Assembly: GCA_003024785.1 (NCBI GenBank)
Contig: PUQB01000174.1
Span: 307,985 to 371,984 of the forward strand
DNA: 64,000 bases
From: Selaginella tamariscina
Taxonomy: Eukaryota; Streptophyta; Lycopodiopsida; Selaginellales; Selaginellaceae
Reading direction: 5' to 3'
In this document: positions 43,933 through 57,923 of the stretch, in pieces
How the letters are laid out: every line of letters begins with the position of its first letter
Numbering within the stretch: the stretch's first letter is position 1
Translations under genes and position numbers: made by a program
The notes under the pieces: generated by a model
What the model was told of the DNA's origin: nothing
The model's input: the letters and a program-made list of their open reading frames with translations, nothing else
The model's database searches: none

Positions 43933-44959
43933 TACAAAACAATTGATACAATTAATAATATAATAGACTATTTAAGACGATTAATATATGCTTTAACTGT
44001 TCCTATTAAACAAGTTAAGTCCTATTAAACTGTGTTATATATACATATAGTGTTTTTACTTACAGATATATATGAATGTATGTGTATAAATATGTAAGTC
44101 TGTTATATGTTTTTAAAAACAGTAAACAAATGTGTATGTGTCTGCACACATGTAAACAGTTTTATACATTTGCAATTTTGTATTTAAATAATTTTTATTA
44201 AATTATAAATTATAAATAAACTATATAATACATTTCTGCATGATGTATATTACATTGCAGAACAGCAAATAGATAAATATAATGTATTATAAATAGAATA
44301 TAATATTTATGAAGTAGTATGTATAATCAGTGTATATTAATGGTATATTAATACCTACACATACATGTTTATTTATACTAATACAATTATTTTTGTATGT
44401 ATAACTAAAACATATGTATACTAATAGCTACTGATACGTGTATAATTAATAACTACTTACACACTATATGATTAACTTAATCTGTTTATTGTCGTCTGTC
44501 ATGGTAAATATTCTGAAGAGCAGAGAGCGTTAAATTAATTCATGTGCAAGCTTCACACACGCACACACATAAATGCCGTTCCTCATGTATGTGTATGTGT
44601 GTATATGTGCATGCATATCTGTGGTGAAGTTGAGCTATATATATAAATACAAAATCGCACATATTTTTATTGTTTATTTACATGTTGTCATGCTTAATAT
44701 AATATTAAAAGATCACTAATCTCAAAAAGAACTCCACTTTATAACAAGATATGCTATTATAAATTTAATATTTATTTTAATATGTTTTAAAATTCATTCT
44801 TATCCAAATTTAGCATTTTAATAATTTCTTAATAATGTTATGGATTCTAAGATCAATTAGTAATAACCATAGCTTGCTGTTTATTTCGTGTTTTAATCAA
44901 AAGATTCTTTTTTTTAAAAAACTTTTTCGTATATTTTATATTAATTTATGAATATAATT
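43824..44959. other. AT-rich intergenic with (GT)n(GA)n at 43,860-43,930
   Basis: The 3' flank of nitrobindin, then AT-rich sequence without a gene. Confidence 0.6.
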
Positions 44960-45896
44960 TTCTTTGTTTGCATACAACATTAATTACTTGTATGCTAGAT
45001 TAAACTTCTAATTAAAGTGATTAAAAAATGATAAAATAAATATATATATTTTAAAAATTATTAAATATAAGATTTAAAATGTTTTTTAATATTAAAATTT
45101 CATAAATGAAAACACGTATGAATTACTTAAAAACTAAATCTTTACAACGTAGCCATAAACACACCATGGACACATACGCGTGCATAGGACATACATAAGC
45201 ACGCACACGGGAGGGCATTTTGCACGTATAAGTAATTAAACTTCAATATGATGCGTGTACATCAATTAATTAATTAATTTGATTAATCTGCGACACATAA
45301 TCCCTACAAAGTTCAGTCATTACCTTTTTATAAACTATTTTAACTTTAAATATTTAAGAACTAATAATTATATAAAAATAGTCGTGGATAGCTTTATAAT
45401 TGAATGACAATTTAAATATATTTATTGTTGTATTTAAAAACAAATCAATATAATTAACGTTGTGTGCGTTTGTAAGAGGGATTATATAAGAGGTAGTTAA
45501 GTAATTTAAAACATTGGTAATAAATTGTTTAGTAATCTTTGCGTAGATAATACAGATATTGTATATAATAGTATATAATAGTTATAAATATAATTGTATA
45601 TAATGTGTATATATTTAGATATATATTCTAATTTTAATATATGCTTAATAATATATACTTGTTTATTATCAGCCTGTACTATGGCATCCTCATAGCGTAT
45701 AATATGGTATATATAAATGTACTATTTATGAACGTATATACATACAAACTATATATACTGTTTTAAACCGTAAATGATAAATGTTACTTTACTTTAAACT
45801 CACATCCGACACAAGGATAGCAATTGAGTTAATTCACAAAATTAAGGATAACAATTAAATTAAGGGTTCAACTAACTTAGAAATAAACTTACTAAG

Positions 45897-47019
45897 TTAG
45901 GCTCATTTTTCACTAGCGGGTGGTTATTTAGTCGGTGGTAAATTAAATAATACTATGTCATTAATTATTATTACTAGTGTGCTTTTTTCATTAGAGTGGT
46001 TATTAAATTAAAAAATAAATTAGTAATGCACAATTTTCATTTAATCAGTTATTATAAAGAGGGTTTATTACACATACATATGTAATAAATGTGGACCTAC
46101 TCAGTATTTTTAATGAAAAAAATATATTAAAACTTTAACTCTTCATTGTTATTTTCTTATATAGAATTATTAATTATAGTTTACTAGTGTCTCTCTTTAT
46201 ATATATTATATATATATATATATATTACACACACAAATGTGAGTGTGTTGAGAGAGAGAGATCTTTTAGTTATTACATACTCCATATATAATATATTATA
46301 TGTATAAATATAATACATATATATATAATTATATACTCACGTACATATATGTATGCTTATTTATACATAAGAATTGTTTATTTTAATTATTTATTGATTA
46401 TACTTATAAAGAAATCTCTCATTCATATATATATATAATATATAGACCACACACATGTATAACATTAGTTTATATATGTGAAAAAATTCTATATATTATT
46501 GTGCATTCTTACAATACTTATGTCATTTATATTGAGTATAAATGAAACAATATTATAGAAAGAAAGACACACACATCTGTGTTTAAAAAAAGTCTTCGGA
46601 AATGTGCAATAACTTATGTTTTTTATGTAAAATAAGTATATGTGTGTGTTTATATATATATGTATAGTATAATATTCTTACATGTAAATGAGTGATATTT
46701 TACTGAATTTATGTTTGCTTTTTATTTTAAAGTTTTAATTTATTCGTTTTTCATTGATTTTTTTGAAAGGTAAAAAAATCAAAATTTAATTCATTAATCT
46801 TGATACATGTGTCATTCAATTATGCTCGGTAACTATATAACTAAGCAAAATTATCAAAAAAGCCATGTAGGCACCACATAGGTGCCACGTAGGTGCAATG
46901 TATATTATAAATTATAAATAACAGTAAGTAGAAAACTAAACCTATGGTAAAATAAATAATTTTTTTTATTTTAATTGGTTAAGGTAATTAACCACCTGTT
47001 AGTAGAAAGTGGATCTTAA
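45897..47019. mobile_element. Non-autonomous transposon with inverted termini, copy 2
   Basis: The left end reads TTAGGCTCATTTTTCACTAG then CGGGTGGTTA. The right end, reversed, reads TTAAGATCCACTTTCTACTA then ACAGGTGGTTA. It matches the element at 10,498-11,416. It is absent from the equivalent place in block B, so it entered block A after the duplication or was lost from B. No coding capacity. Confidence 0.6.
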
Positions 47020-47539
47020 GAGTCATTAAATAATTAAGTTCAAATTAAGAATAAAAATTGAGTTAAGAGTCTAATTTAGAAATAAACTTACTAAGTTAAA
47101 AATAATAGTTAAGTTAGATAAATTCATTAGGTTAAAGATAACAATTAAATTAAATAATTAAGTACGAGTAAGGAGCTCCGAGGATAAACTCACCAAGTTA
47201 AAAATAATAACTAAGTTAAAGGTCTAACTTAAGGATAAATTCACTAGGTTAAGAATAATAATTAAGTTAAAGGTTTAACTTAAAAGAATAAATTTATAAG
47301 GTTAAGGATAACAAAATTCATTAAATAATTAATTATTATTAAATAATTAAGCCAGGATACAATTATTAATTTAATTTGATTTAATTATTGAGCTTTTAAT
47401 CCTTTACAACAAAACTAGAAAATTATTTTTATTATGTACATTCCTGTTGTTTATATCTTGTGTTGGAGTATAAAACACAGTGAAAAAGACTACAAGAGCT
47501 GATCAGGATTAATCACTAGATATGCCCAACCAATTATAT

Positions 47540-47800
47540 GGGGTATGATTTCATCCCATGTCTATATATGCAGTGCCATTTGCTGTCTCTTATCTTCCAT
47601 GGGACATGATTTCATCCCTTGTTTATAGCTGTGAGCTCACTTGGTGTCCTTTGCTATTTTTATCTCCCACTGGACATGATTTCATGTTATGTCTACAGCT
47701 GTGGGCTTGCTTGATGCCGTTGGTATCTCTTATCTCTCACAGGGCATGGTTTTATCCCATGTTTACAGTCACGTGCCCTTTGTTGTCCCTTATTGCCTTC
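47540..47800 (+). repeat. Four-copy degenerate repeat, unit about 62-72 bp
   Basis: Units begin at about 47,540, 47,601, 47,669 and 47,741. Each reads roughly GGACATGATTTCATCCCATG then TTTATAGCTGTG ... TTGCTGTCTCTTATCTCCCA. The apparent 122-codon ORF here arises from the repeat. Confidence 0.75.
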
Positions 47801-48163
47801 TCTAGCTCCTTTAGAGCAATTGCATTTATGCAGCACATAATGCGTATTAGTGCCTGGGTACATGTTCCACCTCATTCCATAATCTATCCACATACCTTTC
47901 ATATCGCTGCCATCTATCATCACTGATCTGCCATCCACCACCATCTACCTCCACAATTTGTTGCCAATAGATATATAACGAAGTAAAAAACAAACTGTAA
48001 TGTGCCCCGACGGACGGTTGCAAGTTTAATCGTATAAATATATACGTGTGTGTGTGTGTGTGATATGCAATGCATATATAGATAAGTTCAGTTTGTGTTA
48101 TGTGGAAGTGTCTTAAACATCTAAAATGTTATTTATTAGATCAATAAAGCATATGAACAAGCT

Positions 48164-50111
48164 TTAATACAGTTCCATTGGCAGTCTCGGTGTAGCAAAT
48201 GCCTTCAATGGGAACTTCCTTCTCATAGTCAATCCATACACTTCTTCCATGCTAAGCTCTTGCTCTTTCACTCTCCACTCAAATGCATGCACCAGGTGAG
48301 CCAGTGCTATCTCAAAAGATCTTAAACCAAGTGACATACCAGGGCACATTCTTCTCCCTGACCCAAATGGTATCAGCTCAAAGTCCCTCCCTTTAACGTC
48401 AATGGGTCTCTCACTAACCTGTCGGGGTTAAATACCTCTGGTGACTCCCACGCACTTGCATAGCAATACAAAGTTAGTATGTTACATATTATTACATGTT
48501 ATATGTGCTGTGTGTGTAAGATGCCTACTTTGGATCTCTTCCAATGGACCAAACATTCACGTAAACGGTTGATTTGTTGGGTATCTTATAACCATTGACT
48601 ACGCAGTCCTTGGTGGACTCTTTTATCAACAAAGGCACCGGTGGATGTAAAACGCAATGTCTCTTTAACAACAGCATGAAGATAGTTAATCTTGTCAAGA
48701 TCTGCTTCAGTTACCATCCGATTAGGACCAACTACACCATCGATTTCCTCACGAAGTTTCTGCATATACTTGGGATTCTTTATGAGCTCAGAGAGCGCCC
48801 ACTCCGTTGCTACCGAGGACGTATCCGATCCTGCTAAGAAGAGATCCTGCAGAGAAAAGATCAGTGTTCACTATGTTGCACAGGAAATACATGTAATCAC
48901 ACACGCAGCACTCAAGCGCATGCACCCACGCACGCGCGCGCGCGCTTGCATTTAAACCCGACATCAACACCACGCACCTTTATCCTCAACGACCAACTTA
49001 CCAAGGCCATAGATTTAACATCATTGTCCTTGAACTCTTGTGAGAAGGAGCACATCTACGACATCGCTTACACTATTTGACATCTTGTGTTCGTCAACAA
49101 TCCTCTGCAGGGTTCCGTTGAGCTTGTTATGCAAAGACTTCATCCTCCCAATACTTTTATAATCCAGCCACCATAGGAAAGGAATATAGTCCCCTACTAC
49201 AAAAGCCCCAAGCAAGTCTAGCACTTGTAGGAAATACTGCAAGAAATCCTCAAGAGAAGACCCTCGAATCAACTTCTTGTGAAATGCCATCATACTAATG
49301 ACATTATTGCTAACCACTTTTAATTTGGTGCCAATGTTAAGTGCAACTCTACCATTTTGACCCTCTTCGACTATGGATTTCAGAAAGCTGGATATCTCTT
49401 CCGATCTTATCTTTTGCGATTCCTCTAACCTCTTCGGTGTGAACAGCTCTTCCGTACATATCTTCTTCAGCATCATCCAGTGTGGCCCATACTCTGCAAA
49501 CGCCATACCCCTTGCCTTATACAATAGGAGCTGCGAAGCTGCGTGCTTTGGTCTAGAAGAATTATGTTATTATAATTTTTATATATTGAGCTACTTTTTG
49601 CTATTAATTAAAAATCACCAACCATAAAATCTTCATTAAGTATGTCAGCTTATTTTGAAAATAACGTAAGAAACACGTAAGCCTACTGAAAATATTAAAA
49701 GTGGTATAATAATTCTTGATTTTGTTAATGCTATTGTTATGGACATCAACTAAACATGTATGTAATACTATAATTATGCTATATTGTTTATATTACGTAC
49801 AAATAAATGATATTATATACTGCACCTGGATGCAAACACAATCGTGTGTATAGAGAGCCTCTCTTGCAACTGCAGCAGAAGAAAGCACAATTGTCGGGAC
49901 CAAACCAAGTTTAAGCATCATAATGGGACCATATTTTTTCGATAGATTGAAGAATGTCTGATGAGGTAAAGCTCCCATTTGATGCAAGTTTCCGATAATT
50001 GGGAAACCCGGTGGACCTGGCGGAAACATACTCCTTTTACTTCGCATTGTTTTGTGAAGCCATATTGTAATCAAGAAAAAAAATTGCTATTGCTAAAATT
50101 ATGGCTTCCAT
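48164..50111 (-). pseudogene. Cytochrome P450 (CYP71-clan A-type), frame-disrupted
   Basis: An ER-anchored monooxygenase; the substrate is not inferable. The start is probably the ATG at 50,111 (MEAIILAIAIFF, membrane anchor). The frame slips in a T homopolymer before ITIWLHK. Motifs include the hinge PPGPPGFPIIGNLHQMG, a C-helix region (YGPHWMMLKKIC), I-helix LFLAGSDTSS at about 48,830, ExxR in KETLR, and heme loop FGSGRRMCPG at about 48,340. The stop is at 48,164. The intron before the I-helix exon is canonical at its donor (GTAAGT at 48,999). An AT-rich 260-bp insert lies between THDCVCIQ and RPKHAASQ (donor GTGCAG, acceptor CTAG, out of phase). Further slips are near 48,645 (LRF/HPPVPLL) and 48,419, the latter corrected in block B. 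Confidence 0.85.
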
Positions 50112-50565
50112 AGTTTGATGAATCATGTTCCAAGTGTCAAAACAATCTGTATTTAAAGGAATATTATTTATTTATATATAATAAATAGTTTGTTTATTTG
50201 GACAAGTAAGCTCCCTTTTATAGACTTCAAAAGCACCGGGATGGGCTCCGGGGTGATTTAAAATACAATTTTTACGTTCCTTGAAATTATATTAATTGGT
50301 TAACGTCTGTACCAGTTCAATAACAATATATTATTTGATTTAATTATAAAATAAATTAAGATGACTGCACGGAGCGATTTGATTTACCAGTCATTTAATT
50401 TAATTATATAATAAATTAAGATTGAGTGCTGTACAATTACGAAGCGACTTGATTTGAGCGGTAAAAGAGAGTTCTACAGAATTTGGTACGAAAATTCCTC
50501 TCTCCCTTCTAGATTCACCAGACTATGATTGATTGGTATATTTTGAGATATATACTCTGTGCGTG

Positions 50566-50620
<55 letters not shown>

Positions 50621-50861
50621 CAGTTCATATGTTTATTTATTTGTAAGGACCACCCATCGGCCTATGATTTAATAGAACACATTAAATGGTTAAAATATAT
50701 ATGTATGTACAAGATATATAAAGAAGCCGAAATAATAAACAGTGGATCATTGGGGAATTAAAAACTTACAAGTGGATTAAACAACGTGTTAAATATTCTT
50801 GAATATGCTTTTATTGTTACCCTACATTTAAAATGAGACTTTTAAAGAATCTAATCACACC

Positions 50862-53271
50862 GTCTTATATAACAAGTTTACTGCATGTGTGTATTTGTCA
50901 TGAACGGCCGCGTGGCCCCCATTTGACAACCACCCCCTAAATCCTAAACAGGGGTGGCCCCATTTGACTTGATATTTTATAATATATTAAGGTAAATTTA
51001 AAAACTTAAGAGTGTGTGTATGTGTTTCTATTTTGAATGTACAGTTCTATATATGGCTGTACATATATATTAATGAAAAAGTATATGTATATAAAAATTA
51101 TGTGTGTAAGAGAGTAAGACATATATGTATATTGATTTATTATGTAAATAAATATGCCACAAAGGAAGAAAGAAGAGACCGCACATGAGCGTAAGTCAAG
51201 ATTTGTGCCTTAAAAAAGGTATTACCGCTAGCAAGAAGACAAAAATACAAAAGCAATAAGAGAATAAATTAAAAAAAACACATGAAATATTAAAGAAAAT
51301 AACAAGAGATAGAAATGTAAAAGCAACAAGAGGTTAAATTAAAAAAGCAAAAGAAATATAAAAAAAAACAGCAAGAAGTAAAAACATAATAACAACAAAA
51401 GACCAAATTAAAAAATAAAGACAATATTAAAAAAAATTAATAAATTGAGCTTACTGTATTGCAATTAAAAAGAATAAGAGATTATAAATACGGAAAGATA
51501 ATATCGAAGAAAAATAATAAGAAATGACAAGAAATGTTGGACGCTATTTCTCCTCTAAAAATACTCTTATTAAGGCCTTAATCTTAAGGTGTGTGCATGT
51601 GCATGTGTGTGATAGAGAGAGAGAGATGTATTGTTATATATAGATGATTAAATAGCTGTGTATATGTGTGTGTGTGTGCAACATAGAGAGCATATATCAC
51701 ATTCCCGAGAGAGAGAGAACAAGTAACACTGTACAAAAATATTGATAGGAAAGTCAGAATGATTAGACAACTTTGTGTGTATATGAAAAGAGAAACAGTA
51801 TCACACTACTTAACATGTGTGTGTGTGTGTGAGAGAGAGAACAAGTAACACTAAACAGTAACACTAAACAATAATACTAATAGGAGGGTTAGGATGATTA
51901 AACAACTGTGTGTGTGTGTAAAAGCGAGAAAGAGAGAGTAGAATGTATCACATTGCATAATAGTGGACATATATGTAAGTACATGTATTATATATTGAGG
52001 ACGTGACAAGGGATAGCCTAGGAGCTTAATTAAGAATAAACTCATTAAGTTAAAAATAATAACTAAGTTAAAGAGTCTATTAAATATTAAATCATTATTA
52101 AATAGTTAAGCTTGTCAACAATGGGCATGTGTATTAATTTTAATAAAATATATTAATATTTAATATAAAACTAGTACACATGCATACTACTTAACTATTT
52201 AATAATAATTTAAAATATAACTTAATTATTATTTTAATTTAGTGAATTTATCCCTAATTAAGTTCCTAGGGTATCCCTTGTCACATCCTCAATATATGAT
52301 ACATGTAACTACATGTATGTACGTTATTATGCAATGTGATACATCTTACTCTTTCTCTTTCTTACACACACATAATTGTTTAATCATCTTGACCTTCCTA
52401 TTAACATTGTTGTACAGTGTTACTTGTCCCCTCTCTCTGGGAGTGTGACACATCTTACATGCTCTCTCTCTCTCACACACACACATATACACAGTTGTTT
52501 AATCATTTATATGTAATAATACATCTCTCTCACACACATATATACACAGATGTTTAATTATCTATATATAATAATACACACACACACAATTGTATAATCA
52601 TCATGACCTTCCTATTAACGTTCTTAATATCTCTCTCAATCACACACACACACACCTCTTAAGATTAAGGCCTTAATAGTAGTATTTTCAAAAACAAAAT
52701 AACATTCAATATTTATTATCGTTCTTCTTTGATTTCATTTTTCCATATTTGTAACCTTTTATTCTTCTCAATTGTAATACAGTAAGCTCAACTCATCATT
52801 TTTTATATTATTCCTTTTACTTTTTTAAATTAACTTTTGTTGCTTTTATGTTTCTGTCTTTTGTTATTTTTCTTTAATATTCCCTTTGCTTTTTTAATTT
52901 GGCCTCTTGTGTTTTATATTTCTGCTTTTTATTATTTTCTTTACTTTTCTAATTTATTCTCTCATTACTCTTGCTTTTCTGCTTTTTACTATTGATAATA
53001 CTTTACTTTTGAGGTGCAAATCTTTGCTCATGCTCATGTGTAATTTCTTTTATCTTTCTTTGTAACATATTTACCTATATAATAAATTAGCATACATATC
53101 TCTCTCTCATACACACACAGTTTCTCATAAGCTCTTAAATTTGCCTTAATATGTACATAATATCAATTGTCAAATGAGGCCACTTGGGTTTAGGATTGAG
53201 GGGTGACCGTCGGATGGGCCACAAAAGTGTTTACGACAGACACACACAATAAACTTATTATATAAGATAAA
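50862..53271. mobile_element. Giant fold-back element, copy A
   Basis: Two arms of about 1.1-1.2 kb, inverted around 52,130. Matching points include CTTATATAACAAGTTTACTG (50,865) with TAAACTTATTATATAAG (53,251), CACATGAGCG (51,182) with GCTCATGTG (53,032), AAGGCCTTAATCTTAAG (51,573) with CTTAAGATTAAGGCCTTAA (52,656), and GATAGCCTAGGAGCTTAATT (52,012) with AATTAAGTTCCTAGGGTATC (52,256). The arms are internally GA/GT-rich on the left and CT/CA-rich on the right. No protein coding was seen. A (TA)n tract lies just outside at 50,568-50,617. Confidence 0.8.
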
Positions 53272-53355
53272 TTAAAAGCATGGAAAATGTATCTAGTTCG
53301 AAGCATATACGCATTCAAAGCATCAAGGGATCACAGGTGCATGAAGCATAAGGAT

Positions 53356-54237
53356 ACATACACATAATACACAGAGCATAGATACACATATGACGTCAAC
53401 CTGCGAACACAGATATAAATTAAGGTGTTTTAGCTTTTTAATTCATTCCAAAGTTTTATGAAAACGTTTACCATCCTTATAAGTTTTTAGGACATTTTTA
53501 AGTAATATATGAGACAGCATCACAAGTACTATTACTAATATTCGAATTCATTCAACAGAGCAAGCATGGTGGCACACTACATATTATTCTCACTGAAGTT
53601 TTGACGGTTGGTAAACAAAGCTGCGCGTGTATCTAAAAGTACCAATAAAGTAATTCATTTTAAATACATTACTGGTAACTTATGCTTTCAAATGTATGTA
53701 CCTGAACTCTGTATTTGGGGATTTGCTTGCCAAACTGTGTTTAATTAAGTCTTTATACCACTGATGAATATGGGTTGTGACTTATATCCCATGCTACTAC
53801 TACTAGTACCAGATAAATACTCAAAGATTATGGACTCACAATACTCAAATCTTTTTGGACGCAATTAACTGGACATTTCCATAATTCTCAACTTTCCAAA
53901 CCCCTTAAATATCCAGTACAAATGTGCTTTTAGCTCGTGGGAGAAAGCTACTCTGCTGGCGTGAAAGCTTTAAAATGCACTTTTGTAGAGTTAGGAATAT
54001 TGAACCAGCAATTGTTTTCGACACATCATATATACGAGGATAGCTCCACGGTGCACGAGTTATAGTTGGGACATCCAAGACAAGCTTGGCAGCGAACTAG
54101 CATCTAAGCACGTCACTGCGATGTCTCAGATGAGCCCCAGGTTGCTGAAGTTGGATCTAGCGGTGCCAAGATACAGCACTCTCGACATAATGTTCAACAA
54201 CACAGCAATACTACATGGTATATTAGCAACCCGTCTT
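53356..54237. other. Unique spacer between duplication blocks
   Basis: Locally less AT-rich around 54,000-54,230, but no frame of convincing composition or recognisable domain was found. Confidence 0.45.
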
Positions 54238-55733
54238 TATAATTGTTTTTTTTGCATACAACATTTAAATTAATTGTATGTTAGATTAAACTTTAAAATG
54301 AGAAAAAAAAAATGATATATAATTTTAAAAATCATTAAATTTAAGATTTCAAATGTTTTTTTAATAAAAATCTCTTGATATTAATTTTTCATAAATGAAA
54401 ACACGTATGAATTACTTAAAAACTAATTCTTTACAACGTACGCCATAAACACACCATGCAGACATACGCGTGCATAGGACATACATACGGGAGGGCATTT
54501 GGCGCGTATAAGTAATTAAACTTCAATTTGATGAGTGTACATCAATTAATTTGATTAATCTGCGACACATAATCCCTAAAAAATTCATTACCTTTTTATA
54601 ACTATTTTAACTTTAAATTATATTTAAGAACTAATAATTATATAAATATAGCTTTATATAAGTGAACGATAATTTAATAGTATTTATTGTTGTATTTAAA
54701 AACAAATCAATATAATTTTAATTTCTGTCATTGCTTGTCTTAACGTTGTGTGCGTTTATAAGAGGATTGAGAATCGTTAATGATGGTACACACACACACA
54801 CACACATATAAGGGGTAGTTAAATAATTTAAAACATTGGTAATAAATTGTTTAGTAATCTTTGTGTAGATAATACAGATATTGTATATAATAGTATATAT
54901 AATAGTTATGAATATAATTGTATATAATGTGTATATATTTAGATAAATATTCTAATTTTAATATATATCTTAACCAGTTTAATAATATATACTTGTTTAT
55001 TGTCAACCTGTACTATGGCATCTTAGTTATATTCTTATATAGCGTATAATATGGTATATATGAACGTACTATATTATGAACATATATACATGCAAATTAC
55101 ATATACTGCTTTTTAAACTGTAAATGATAAATGTTACTTTAATGTATTGCTTTGATTTAACAATATAATTATTAATTTGATTTGATTGACATTATTGAGC
55201 TTTTAATCCTTTTACAGCAAAACTAGAAAAACTATTTTTATTTTGATTATGTATGCATGTACAGTCGGCCTTCTAATTTATATCATTGGTGGATAAAAAT
55301 TATATAATATTATAGAAATATAAAGTATTGAACTCTTTAATATCTTATATTTAAAAAGTATATAAGCCCAATATAAGTTATTAAAAAACATGAGATGTAC
55401 AGTATATATATATATTATTCAAGTATTAACTTTATATTTATTTAAATTTAAAATTAATTAAAGTTTTAATAATAATAATATAACACTCTCGCATACACAA
55501 GGTCTTTATATTTATGTTTTACAATATTTTACATGATCAATCTCCCCTACTTTTAAAAAATTTATGCAAGTTTAATAGTATAAAATATACGTGTGTGTGT
55601 TTTATATGCAATGCATATATAGATAAGTTCAGTTTTATGTGTTATGTAGAAGTTTCTAAACATCTAAAATGTTGTGCAACTTGTAAATAATGTATAAAAT
55701 TTGATTAGATCAATAAAAGCATATGAACAAGCT

Positions 55734-56216
55734 TTAATACAGTTCCATTGTCAGTCTCGGTGTAGCAAATGCCTTCAATGGGAACTTCCTTCTCATAGTC
55801 AATCCATACACTTCTTCCATGCTAAGCTCTTGCTCTTTCACTCTCCACTCAAATGCATGCACCAGGTGAGCCAGTGCTATCTCAAAAGATCTTAAACCAA
55901 GTGACATACCAGGGCACATTCTTCTCCCTGACCCAAATGGTATCAGCTCAAAGTCCCTCCCTTTAACGTCAATGGGTCTCTCACTAAACCTGTCGGGGTT
56001 AAATACCTCTGGTGACTCCCACGCACTTGCATACAAATACAAAGTTAGTATGTTACATATTATTACATGTTATATGTGCTGTGTGTGTAAGATGCCTACT
56101 TTGGATCTCTTCCAATGGACCAAACATTCACGTAAACGGTTGATTTGTTGGGTATCTTATACCCATTGACTACGCAGTCCTTGGTCGACTCTTTTATCAA
56201 CAAAGGCACCGGTGGA
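55734..56216 (-). pseudogene. P450 fragment: last two exons only
   Basis: A near-identical copy of the 3' end of the block A P450. It reads [19 protein letters not shown], then a 56-60 bp intron (GTAGGC donor near 56,096, acceptor at about 56,029), then AWESPEVFNPDRFSERPIDV, the heme loop FGSGRRMCPG and the stop at 55,734. Unlike copy A, this stretch has no frame slip. At 56,216 it jumps directly to sequence that in block A lies just upstream of the P450 start (CCAAGTGTCAAAACAATCTG), so an internal deletion of about 1.48 kb removed the anchor, I-helix and ExxR. It cannot encode a working enzyme. Confidence 0.9.
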
Positions 56217-56629
56217 TCCAAGTGTCAAAACAATCTGTATTTAAAGGAAGGAGAAATAAATAAATAAATAAATAATTTGGACAAGTACGACCCAGAAAGC
56301 CCCCTTATATAGACTTCAAAAGCACAGAAAGCCCCCTTTTATAGACTTCAAAAGCACCGGATGGGCTCCGGGGTGATTTAAAATACAATTTTTACGTTCA
56401 TTATTAATTGGTTAACGTCCGTACCAGTCCAATAACAATATATTATTTCATTTAATTATATAATAAAATTAAGATTGACTGCTGTATAATTAATAAAAAG
56501 AGAGTTCTATAGAATTTGGTGCGAATTAAAAGTGGATTAAACCACATGTTAATATTCTTGAATATGCTTTTATTGTTACCCTATATTTAAAATGAGATTT
56601 TAAAGAATCTAATCACACGGCCGAATAAA

Positions 56630-57885
56630 CCGTCTTATATCATAAGTTACTGCGTGTGTGTGTCTATCATGAACACCCTATGGCCCCATTCGACCATTGT
56701 TATTCTATATATATTAAAGTAAATTTAAGAACTTAGAAGTGTGTGTATGTTTTTCTATTTTGAATGTATAGTTCTATACATAGTTGTACACTATATATTA
56801 ATGAAAAAACATGTGTATTAAAAACTTGTGTGTGTTAAGAGAGTGAGAAAGATATGTATGCTCGTTTATTATATAAGTAAATATGCCATGAAGGAAGAAG
56901 GAAGAGACTGCACATGAGCGTATGTAAAGATTTGTATTTTAAAGAGCAAAGTATTACCAATTCCAAGAGACAAAAATGCAGAAAACAAATTAAAAAAAAC
57001 AAAGGGAATATAAAGGAAAATGATAAGAGGCAAAATTGCAAGAGCAACAAGAGATTAAATTAAAAAAGCAAAGGGAATATTAAAAAATATAACAAGAAAA
57101 ACATAAGAACAACGAGAGGCTATATTAAAAAAACAAAAGGAATACTAAAAAAATTAATAAGCTAAGTTTATTGTATTGCAATTAAGAAGGATAGGAAGTT
57201 ACAAATACAAAAATGATAAAAAATATTGGACACTATTTCTTTTTTAAAAATATTGTTATTAACGCCTTAATCTTAAGGCATGTGTGTGTGTGTGAGAGAG
57301 AGAGAGTGCGAGAGAGAGAGAGAGATGTATTATTACATATAAATGATTAAACAATTGTGTATATGTGTGTGTGAGAGAGAGAAGAGCATGTAGGATGTAT
57401 CACACTCCCCAGAGAGGGAGCAACACTATACAATAATATTGATAAGAGAGTCAGGATGATTAAACAACTGTGTGTGTGAAAGAGAAAGAATAGGATATAT
57501 CACATTGCATAATAGCGTACATACATGTAAGTACATGTATTATATATTAAGGACATGGCAAGGGATAGCCTAGGAACTTCAAGTTAAAAATAATAATTAA
57601 GTTAAGGGTTCATTAAATATTAAATTATTATTAAATAATTAAGCCCACCAATAATCGGCATGTGTACTAATTTTAATAAAATATGTATTACTATTTAATA
57701 TAAAACTAGTACACATGCCCTTAATTATTTAATAATAATTTAATATTTATTTGACCCTTAATTATTATTCTTAATCTAGTGAGTTTATCCTTAATAAAGC
57801 TTCTAGGATGTGCCTTGCCATATCCTCAATATATGATACATGTACCTACATGTATGTACATTATTATGCAATATGATACATCATA

Positions 57886-57923
<38 letters not shown>

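Larger units (their letters stand above)
44960..53355. repeat. Tandem duplication block A (P450 plus fold-back element)
   Basis: Block A shares, in the same order, five segments with block B: about 44,960-45,830 with 54,238-55,140; 47,395-47,440 with 55,198-55,250; 48,000-48,645 with 55,570-56,216; 50,128-50,860 with 56,216-56,630; and the 2.4-kb fold-back element and flank to 53,355 with 56,630-59,033. Block A has the extra transposon at 45,897-47,019 and the full P450 gene. Divergence is noticeable outside the P450 exon, so the duplication is not very recent. Confidence 0.8.

Noticed and set aside
47558..47926. 122-codon ORF
   Set aside because: It follows a four-copy degenerate DNA repeat and has no domain or coding-like composition.
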